Shown piece by piece: positions 56,326 through 64,000 of a stretch of 64,000 nucleotides of DNA. This DNA is from Cupriavidus taiwanensis (GTDB lineage Bacteria > Pseudomonadota > Gammaproteobacteria > Burkholderiales > Burkholderiaceae). Positions within the stretch are counted from its first letter, which is position 1, and each line of letters opens with the position of its first letter. A program made the position numbers and the translations under genes. The notes under the pieces were generated by a model. That model was given only the letters and a program-made list of their open reading frames with translations. It ran no database searches and had not been told where the DNA came from. The DNA lies in the NCBI RefSeq assembly GCF_900249755.1, contig NZ_LT976853.1, forward strand, positions 222,011 through 286,010. The letters run 5' to 3'.

Positions 56326-56790
56326 TCAGGCTGGCTGGCCTGGTGGCTGGCTTGGCGAGGGGCTTGCCGGTGGTGCCGCGGTGGGCGGCGCCGCGGGCGA
56401 GCCAGGCGGCGCGGGCGGCGGCAGTGGCCTGGCCGCTACCTCGAGCAGGGCGGCGATTTCCGCCGCGCATGCCCTTCGGACCGCCGCGCGCGTGGCAAAT
56501 TCCGCGCGCGGAAACTTCGCCTGCAGGCGCAGCAGCACGTCGCGCCCCGCCAGCTGCTCGCGGCGCTGGCGGAACAGCTCGCGCGCCATGCGCTTCACCA
56601 GGTTGCGCTCGGCGGCGCGCGGCGCGAACTTCTTGCCCACCACCACGCCAAGACGGCCTTCCGGCCGGTCATTGGCGCGTACATAGAGCACGAAATGGGT
56701 GCTGCGCCGCCGGGGCCGCAAAGCAAAAACGGATGAAAACTCATCCGTCTTTGTAAGCCTCGCGGCTTTGGGGAAGGCATGGGCTGACAC
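56326..56790 (-). CDS. rnpA: Ribonuclease P protein component
   Basis: 154 residues if started at GTG 56788-56790. The RnpA core [38 protein letters not shown] and [15 protein letters not shown] contains the RNR-like RNA-binding box. The C-terminal 30 residues are a Pro/Ala-rich extension that is specific to this lineage. The gene encodes the protein cofactor of RNase P, which matures tRNA 5' ends. Start uncertain: no ATG lies near the core and the ribosome site is poor. It lies 172 bp downstream of rpmH. Confidence 0.93.
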   Translation of the reverse strand: MSAHAFPKAARLTKTDEFSSVFALRPRRRSTHFVLYVRANDRPEGRLGVVVGKKFAPRAAERNLVKRMARELFRQRREQLAGRDVLLRLQAKFPRAEFATRAAVRRACAAEIAALLEVAARPLPPPAPPGSPAAPPTAAPPASPSPSQPPGQPA

Positions 56791-56962
56791 GCTGGGTGAC
56801 ACTGGCAAGCGCTGGCGAATAAGACTGCTGGCGCAAAGCGGCGCCCTGCGGCAAGCTGCCGGCCGACCTGAAGCCGGGGCGGTGGGCGTTGACGGCTGCG
56901 CGGCACGGCTGCGGTACGCTGCAGCCGGCGCCGGGCGCGCCGTCAGGCCGGTCGCCCGGGCC

Positions 56963-57097
56963 TCAGATGGCCAGGCGCTTGCGGCCCTTGGCGCGGCGAG
57001 CGTTGATGACGGCACGGCCGCCGCGGGTCTTCATGCGCACGCGGAAACCGTGGGTACGCTTGCGGCGGGTAACGGAAGGTTGGTAGGTACGTTTCAT
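56963..57097 (-). CDS. rpmH: 50S ribosomal protein L34
   Basis: 44 residues, starting [20 protein letters not shown] and ending [11 protein letters not shown], the canonical L34 sequence. It is a highly basic protein of the large ribosomal subunit, transcribed away from oriC with rnpA. The first 850 bp upstream hold the origin and no other gene. Confidence 0.98.
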   Translation of the reverse strand: MKRTYQPSVTRRKRTHGFRVRMKTRGGRAVINARRAKGRKRLAI

Positions 57098-57439
57098 GTT
57101 GCACTCTCTGGTTGATCTTGGCTCGCCCGACTCCGGCCGGTGCCGGGGTGCCGTGGCCGCCGCGTATGGTTCGCATGGGGCTGCCGCTGGCAAGACACTG
57201 CAGCGGCGCTACCGACGTTCATGACGATTCTGGTTCTGTCTTTGCTGCCGGCCGAAGGGCGCGCGCTGCAGGCGGGGTAGCCTGTGGGCGCGGACGGCAC
57301 GGACAGGCCAGACCCGGCGATGCGCATACGTGATCCCCTGCCGCATCGCAGAACCCGCCATTTAAACGATTTTCCGCGGCGCTGTCAAGGCGGAAGTCTG
57401 TGTGCGACGGCACAATTGCCACATCGCCACGAAGCCCGT

Positions 57440-57650
57440 GGTGCGCCATTGTCCACAACAGCCAGTGGGTAACCCAGAGTGCCCTGAAGCCCACCTCTAC
57501 CGCAGCCATCCACAGGCGAAGTCTCTGTTTTGCCTGAAAATTTGCCCCTTTCAGCCCCCCGCAAAGCCGCGCCGCAGCACGGGTTGTGCACATCAATCCA
57601 CTGCATTTGCACAAGTTGTCCACAGACTTATCCTTTGTGGATAACTCCGG
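57440..57650. other. Chromosomal replication origin region (oriC) with DnaA boxes
   Basis: Between rpmH and dnaA. DnaA-type 9-mers are at 57449 (TTGTCCACA), 57506 (CCATCCACA), 57584 (TTGTGCACA), 57616 (TTGTCCACA), 57628 (TTATCCTTT) and a perfect reverse box at 57636-57644 (TGTGGATAA). 57616 and 57628 are 12 bp apart. A relatively AT-rich stretch at 57525-57545 is a candidate unwinding element. The flanking genes are transcribed away from it on both sides. The remainder of 57098-57947 shows no gene. Confidence 0.85.
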
Positions 57651-57817
57651 GGCGGGGGTACAATCCGGGTCCAAACACAACACGGGCTGCGTGGCGCAGG
57701 CGCAACCCGGGCCCCCACCGCGGCAGCGCATGACTTTACGCACGCCAGTGCGGCGAACCGGAGAGGTTCGCTGGCGGCTGCATGGCATGCCGCGGCGGCC
57801 TCCACCGTAGCCATTGG

Positions 57818-57833
57818 CGGGAATCGATTCCCG
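57818..57833. promoter_or_regulatory. Perfect 16-bp palindrome in the dnaA leader
   Basis: CGGGAATCGATTCCCG is a perfect 16-bp dyad 115 bp before the dnaA start. It could be an operator for a dimeric regulator of dnaA or a transcript hairpin. I recognise no known site. Confidence 0.5.
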
Positions 57834-57947
57834 ATAAAGTCCCAATGCACGGTCGAGCCGGCCCGGATTTCGCGGTGCATACGCCGCCCGTGGCGTACCC
57901 AGGCCGCTGGATCAGCGGCGCCGGGTGCGATTACTCAACAACAAACA

Positions 57948-59720
57948 ATGCAAGATTTCTGGCAGGCGGCAGCCGCGCAACTCGAGCGCGAGCTGACGCC
58001 GCAACAGTTCAAAACGTGGATCAAGCCGCTGGCGCCCGTTGCGTTCGATGAGGACACGCACGCGCTGCGCATTGCCGCGCCCAACCGTTTCAAGCTTGAC
58101 TGGGTCAAGAGCCAGTTTTCCGGGCGCATCACCGCACTGGCCTGCGAGTACTGGGAAGCGCAGGTCAGCGTCCAGTTCGTGCTGGATCCCGCCGCGTCCG
58201 GTCGTGCCGCCGCCTATATGCAGCCGGCGCAGCCCGGCATGGGCCCGGGCGGCATGGACAGCCACGCAGCCCCGGGTACGGGCATGGGCGGCTATCCCGG
58301 CGCCCAGCCTGGCGCCCATCCGATGGGCGGCCAGCCTCCGTTTGCCATGCCCGGCCAGCCGGGCCAGCCCGGCTATGGCGAGTATCCCACCGCGGCCGCG
58401 TACGGCATGGGCCAGCCGCAATACGGCAACCCCGCCGGCATGCCGTCGGCAGCGCCGGTGCCCGCGGGCGCACGCGGCCAGGGCCCGGGCATGGGTGGCC
58501 AGCATCCGGGCCAGCACCCCGGCCAGCATCATCCGCAGCACGGCGCCGACCTGGGCGAGATCGACGTGGTCCACATGGACCCCGCCGAAGCCAGCGCCCG
58601 CTCCTACCGCGCACCGCAGCAGTCCCAGCACCCGCATGCCGGCATGGGCAACGGCGCCACGCCGATGCCCGGCCACCAGCCCAGCGACACGGTGCACGAG
58701 CGCTCGCGCCTGAACCCGATCCTGACCTTCGACAACTTCGTCACCGGCAAGGCCAACCAGCTGGCGCGCGCCGCCGCGATCCAGGTCGCCAACAACCCCG
58801 GCAAGTCCTACAACCCGCTGTATCTCTATGGCGGCGTCGGCCTGGGCAAGACCCACCTGATCCACTCCATCGGCAACCACATGCTGATGGAGAACCCGCG
58901 CGCGCGCATCCGCTACATCCACGCCGAGCAGTACGTGTCCGACGTGGTCAAGGCCTACCAGCGCAAGGCGTTCGACGAGTTCAAGCGCTACTACCACTCG
59001 CTGGACCTGCTGCTGATCGACGATATCCAGTTCTTCTCCGGCAAGAACCGCACGCAGGAAGAGTTCTTCTATGCCTTCGAGGCCCTGATCGCCAACCGGG
59101 CGCAGGTGATCATCACCAGCGATACCTACCCCAAGGAAATCACCGGCATCGACGACCGCCTGATCTCGCGCTTCGATTCCGGCCTGACCGTGGCGATCGA
59201 GCCGCCCGAGCTGGAAATGCGCGTGGCCATCCTGATGAAGAAGGCCGCCGCCGAGAACGTCAACGTGCCGGAGGAAGTCGCCTTCTTCGTCGCCAAGCAC
59301 CTGCGCTCCAACGTGCGCGAGCTGGAAGGCGCGCTGCGCAAGATCCTGGCGTTCAGCAACTTCCACGGCAAGGACATCACCATCGAGGTGACGCGCGAAG
59401 CGCTGAAGGATCTGCTGACCGTGCAGAACCGCCAGATCTCGGTCGAGAACATCCAGAAGACCTGCGCGGATTTCTACAACATCAAGGTCGCTGACATGTA
59501 TTCGAAAAAGCGGCCTGCCAATATTGCCCGGCCGCGCCAGATCGCGATGTACCTGGCCAAGGAGCTGACGCAGAAGAGCCTGCCGGAGATCGGCGAACTC
59601 TTCGGCGGCCGCGACCACACCACCGTGCTGCACGCCGTGCGCAAGATCGCCGACGAACGCAGCAAGGATGCGCAGCTCAACCATGAGCTGCACGTGCTGG
59701 AGCAGACGCTCAAGGGCTAA
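57948..59720 (+). CDS. dnaA: Chromosomal replication initiator DnaA
   Basis: 590 residues, longer than the 467 of E. coli. Domain I at 1-85 ([20 protein letters not shown]); domain II at about 86-240 is a long Gly/Pro/Met/Gln/His-rich linker; the AAA+ domain has Walker [10 protein letters not shown] (about 293-301) and Walker B LLLIDDIQ; domain IV has the DnaA-box-binding motif [15 protein letters not shown] near the C-terminus. DnaA opens oriC and autoregulates. It reads away from the origin. Confidence 0.98.
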   Translation: MQDFWQAAAAQLERELTPQQFKTWIKPLAPVAFDEDTHALRIAAPNRFKLDWVKSQFSGRITALACEYWEAQVSVQFVLDPAASGRAAAYMQPAQPGMGPGGMDSHAAPGTGMGGYPGAQPGAHPMGGQPPFAMPGQPGQPGYGEYPTAAAYGMGQPQYGNPAGMPSAAPVPAGARGQGPGMGGQHPGQHPGQHHPQHGADLGEIDVVHMDPAEASARSYRAPQQSQHPHAGMGNGATPMPGHQPSDTVHERSRLNPILTFDNFVTGKANQLARAAAIQVANNPGKSYNPLYLYGGVGLGKTHLIHSIGNHMLMENPRARIRYIHAEQYVSDVVKAYQRKAFDEFKRYYHSLDLLLIDDIQFFSGKNRTQEEFFYAFEALIANRAQVIITSDTYPKEITGIDDRLISRFDSGLTVAIEPPELEMRVAILMKKAAAENVNVPEEVAFFVAKHLRSNVRELEGALRKILAFSNFHGKDITIEVTREALKDLLTVQNRQISVENIQKTCADFYNIKVADMYSKKRPANIARPRQIAMYLAKELTQKSLPEIGELFGGRDHTTVLHAVRKIADERSKDAQLNHELHVLEQTLKG

Positions 59721-59781
59721 GTACCGGGCCTGCGCGCCGGCTGGAACGAGGCGTCGGCGAAGGCGCGAGCGCAACAACGCC

Positions 59782-59874
59782 CGTCATCCCCGCGAAGGCG
59801 GGGATCCAGTGACTTTTTGTCCCCCGCCGGGGGACTTCTAAAGACGCTGGGTTCCCGCCTCCGCGGGAACGACG
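59782..59874. repeat. REPIN-like palindromic repeat, family A, copy 3, between dnaA and dnaN
   Basis: CGTCATCCCCGCGAAGGCGG and its mate around GTTCCCGCCTCCGCGGGAAC, with a different central loop (CCCCCGCCGGGGG). It is more diverged than copies 1 and 2. It lies within the 499-bp gap between dnaA and dnaN, an unusual place. No gene is in the gap. Confidence 0.8.
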
Positions 59875-59896
59875 GAGTAGAAGCCGTTTTTGAAGG

Positions 59897-59953
59897 GCCA
59901 GCCCCGCCGGGCTGGCATACTGTAGGGTGCGCGCCACGGACATCCCGTGGCGC
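59897..59953. other. Two perfect hairpins in the dnaA-dnaN gap
   Basis: GCCAGCCC-CGCC-GGGCTGGC (59897-59916) and GCGCCACGG-ACATC-CCGTGGCGC (59931-59953). Neither has a U-run. They may slow or end transcription from dnaA, or shape the dnaN leader. Confidence 0.5.
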
Positions 59954-60103
59954 CTGGGGAATTAACGTCAGCGTCGCCGGGGCAAGTGTCCGGAAAGTGG
60001 CCACTGATAAGGCTTTGCGGTGAGTCGGGACGGGATGGCAAGAACGGTTTGCGCCAGCGTGGCTTTTTGGGCACAGCTGGCCTGCCTGCCGGTCCCGCCC
60101 CGC

Positions 60104-60133
60104 TTCACCGCAGCGGCTTATCCTTGGTACAAT
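60104..60133 (+). promoter_or_regulatory. Candidate dnaN promoter
   Basis: -35-like TTCACC (60104-60109), 18-bp spacer, -10-like TACAAT (60128-60133), about 85 bp before the dnaN start. The match is moderate. A separate dnaN promoter is expected because repeats and hairpins separate it from dnaA. Confidence 0.4.
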
Positions 60134-60219
60134 GGCATATTAACTCCTTGATTCCTAAGTGAATTTGGAGTTGTTTGCGTTCTGCGGTCGCCGACTACAA
60201 ACGACGAAGGATAAATTCA

Positions 60220-61335
60220 ATGCAATTGGTCAAAACCTCGCGAGACAACCTGCTGCGTCCGCTGCAAATCGTGAGCGGCATCGTGGAGCGCCGCCACACC
60301 CTCCCGATCCTGGCCAACCTGCTGATTCGCAAGTCCGGGTCGAACGTATCCTTCCTGTCGACCGACATCGAAATCCAGATCACCACGCATGCCGAATGCG
60401 GCGTCGGCAGCGACAGCGTGGCCACCACCGTGGCCGCGCGCAAGCTGCTGGACATCCTGCGTGCCATGCCCGACGGCGACGTGGCCCTGTCGCTCAACGA
60501 CAAGCGCATGACCGTGCAATCCGGCAAGAGCCGCTTTGCCCTGCAGACGCTGGCCGCCGAAGAATTCCCGACCGTCGCCGAAGCCAGCGAGTTCAACGCC
60601 AGCGTCAGCCTGCCGCAGAAGACCTTCAAGCACCTGCTGGCGATGGTCCACTTCGCCATGGCGCAGCAAGACATCCGCTACTACCTGAACGGCATGCTGC
60701 TGGTGGTCGAAGGCAAGAAGGTCATGGCAGTCGCCACCGACGGCCACCGCCTGGCCTACTGCGGCGTGGAACTGGAACAGGAAGCCAGCGGCGTGGGCGC
60801 GCGCCAGGAAGTCATCATCCCGCGCAAGACCATCCTGGAACTGCAGCGCCTGCTCGAAGACAACGACGATCCGGTGCAGGTGCAGCTGGCCGCCAACCAG
60901 GTCAAGTTCACCTTCGCCAATATCGAGCTGATCTCCAAGCTGGTCGAAGGCAAGTTCCCCGACTTCCAGCGCGTGATCCCGAAGGGCTACAAGAACGCCT
61001 TCGCGATCGACCGCGTGCAGCTGCAGCAGGCGCTGCAACGCACCGCGATCCTGACCACCGACAAATTCAAGGGCGTGCGCTGCATCCTCGACACGCACAT
61101 GCTCAAGATCAGCTCCACCAACGCCGACCAGGAAGAGGCGCAGGAAGAGCTGGAACTCGATTACTCGGGCGACGCGCTCGATATCGGCTTCAACGTGACC
61201 TACCTGCTCGACGTGCTTGCCAACCTCAAGACCGAGCAGGTGCAGGTCAGCCTCGGCGACTCGAATTCGAGTGCGCTGATCACCGTGCCGGACGACGACA
61301 ACTTCAAGTACGTCGTCATGCCGATGCGCATCTGA
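60220..61335 (+). CDS. dnaN: DNA polymerase III sliding clamp, beta subunit
   Basis: 371 residues, the normal length. Three clamp domains with MQLVKTSRDNLLRPLQIVSG at the start, HTLPILANLLI, ATDGHRLAYCGV in domain II and the C-terminal YVVMPMRI, the conserved tail of the protein-binding cleft. The homodimeric ring tethers polymerase III to DNA. ATG 60220 follows GAAGGA 10 bp upstream. A terminator-like hairpin follows. Confidence 0.98.
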   Translation: MQLVKTSRDNLLRPLQIVSGIVERRHTLPILANLLIRKSGSNVSFLSTDIEIQITTHAECGVGSDSVATTVAARKLLDILRAMPDGDVALSLNDKRMTVQSGKSRFALQTLAAEEFPTVAEASEFNASVSLPQKTFKHLLAMVHFAMAQQDIRYYLNGMLLVVEGKKVMAVATDGHRLAYCGVELEQEASGVGARQEVIIPRKTILELQRLLEDNDDPVQVQLAANQVKFTFANIELISKLVEGKFPDFQRVIPKGYKNAFAIDRVQLQQALQRTAILTTDKFKGVRCILDTHMLKISSTNADQEEAQEELELDYSGDALDIGFNVTYLLDVLANLKTEQVQVSLGDSNSSALITVPDDDNFKYVVMPMRI

Positions 61336-61451
61336 TGATCCGGTAATAGGACCTGTGCCAAAACCAGCGCAGCCAGCAACCGGAGCAGCAAACGGCACGC
61401 TACGACAGCCGGCCCCGGCCGGAACGTCCAGGGGATGACCATCCCGCCGCG

Positions 61452-61495
61452 GGGGCAGGATCGTTACGACGATCCGCCCCTTTTGCCGTTTTTAG
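61452..61495 (+). terminator. Rho-independent terminator downstream of dnaN
   Basis: GGGGCAGGATCG (61452-61463) pairs with CGATCCGCCCC (61470-61480) with one bulged A and a TTACGA loop, followed by TTTTGCCGTTTTTAG. It lies 117 bp after the dnaN stop and 93 bp before gyrB, so gyrB should have its own promoter. Confidence 0.75.
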
Positions 61496-61498
61496 TAA

Positions 61499-64000
<2,502 letters not shown>

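Noticed and set aside
57818..57833. A parS site near the origin
   Set aside because: The palindrome CGGGAATCGATTCCCG does not match the parS consensus (TGTTTCACGTGAAACA), and parA/parB are not in the window.

Overview
This is a GC-rich, densely packed chromosomal segment from a betaproteobacterium of the Burkholderiaceae, most like the main chromosome of a Cupriavidus species. The assignment is inference. It rests on the rpmH/rnpA/yidD/yidC/mnmE versus dnaA/dnaN/gyrB arrangement, two Bug-type tricarboxylate-binding proteins, two RND efflux loci, the BVMO/GMC/OmpW catabolic cluster and codon usage dominated by C- and G-ending codons. The window runs into the replication origin: oriC lies at about 57.4-57.65 kb between rpmH (minus strand) and dnaA (plus strand), and the window ends inside gyrB.

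Layout. 0-9 kb: tail of an MFS gene broken by an in-frame amber codon, a phased array of DnaA-box-like 9-mers, a MOSC-domain gene, an RND pair without its own outer-membrane channel, a RelE/XRE toxin-antitoxin pair and a ChaN-like lipoprotein. 8.7-16 kb: a tctCBA tripartite tricarboxylate transporter followed by an AbrB-family membrane protein, a thioesterase, a patatin-like protein and a glutathione-reductase-like enzyme. 16.2-19.7 kb: a TctE/TctD-like two-component system divergent from an iron-type ABC binding protein. 19.8-27.1 kb: an AcrR-type repressor divergent from acrA-acrB-oprM, with a clear promoter and operator.

27.3-41.6 kb appears to be one catabolic block for a hydrophobic compound. 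The minus-strand side holds an OmpW/AlkL-like porin, two paralogous lipoproteins, a DUF1571-like periplasmic protein, a TetR regulator, and a GMC oxidoreductase with a Tat-exported small subunit. An AraC regulator follows. The plus-strand side holds a Baeyer-Villiger monooxygenase, an SDR, an alpha/beta hydrolase, a so-called metal-dependent hydrolase that carries a complete di-iron carboxylate ligand pattern, and a translationally coupled rubredoxin. I regard the last two as a candidate undescribed rubredoxin-dependent di-iron oxygenase and as the most interesting signal in the window.

41.9-50.7 kb: MerR and LysR regulators, a second Bug protein, an aspartoacylase-like enzyme, small envelope proteins, a frameshifted glycosyltransferase and an atypical AlbA_2/ATPase regulator that looks acquired. 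50.7-57.1 kb: mnmE, a CHAD protein, tam, yidC, yidD, rnpA and rpmH. 57.1-64 kb: oriC, dnaA, dnaN and gyrB.

Two families of palindromic REPIN-like repeats sit at gene ends throughout, including one between dnaA and dnaN. No tRNA, rRNA, CRISPR array or insertion sequence was seen.
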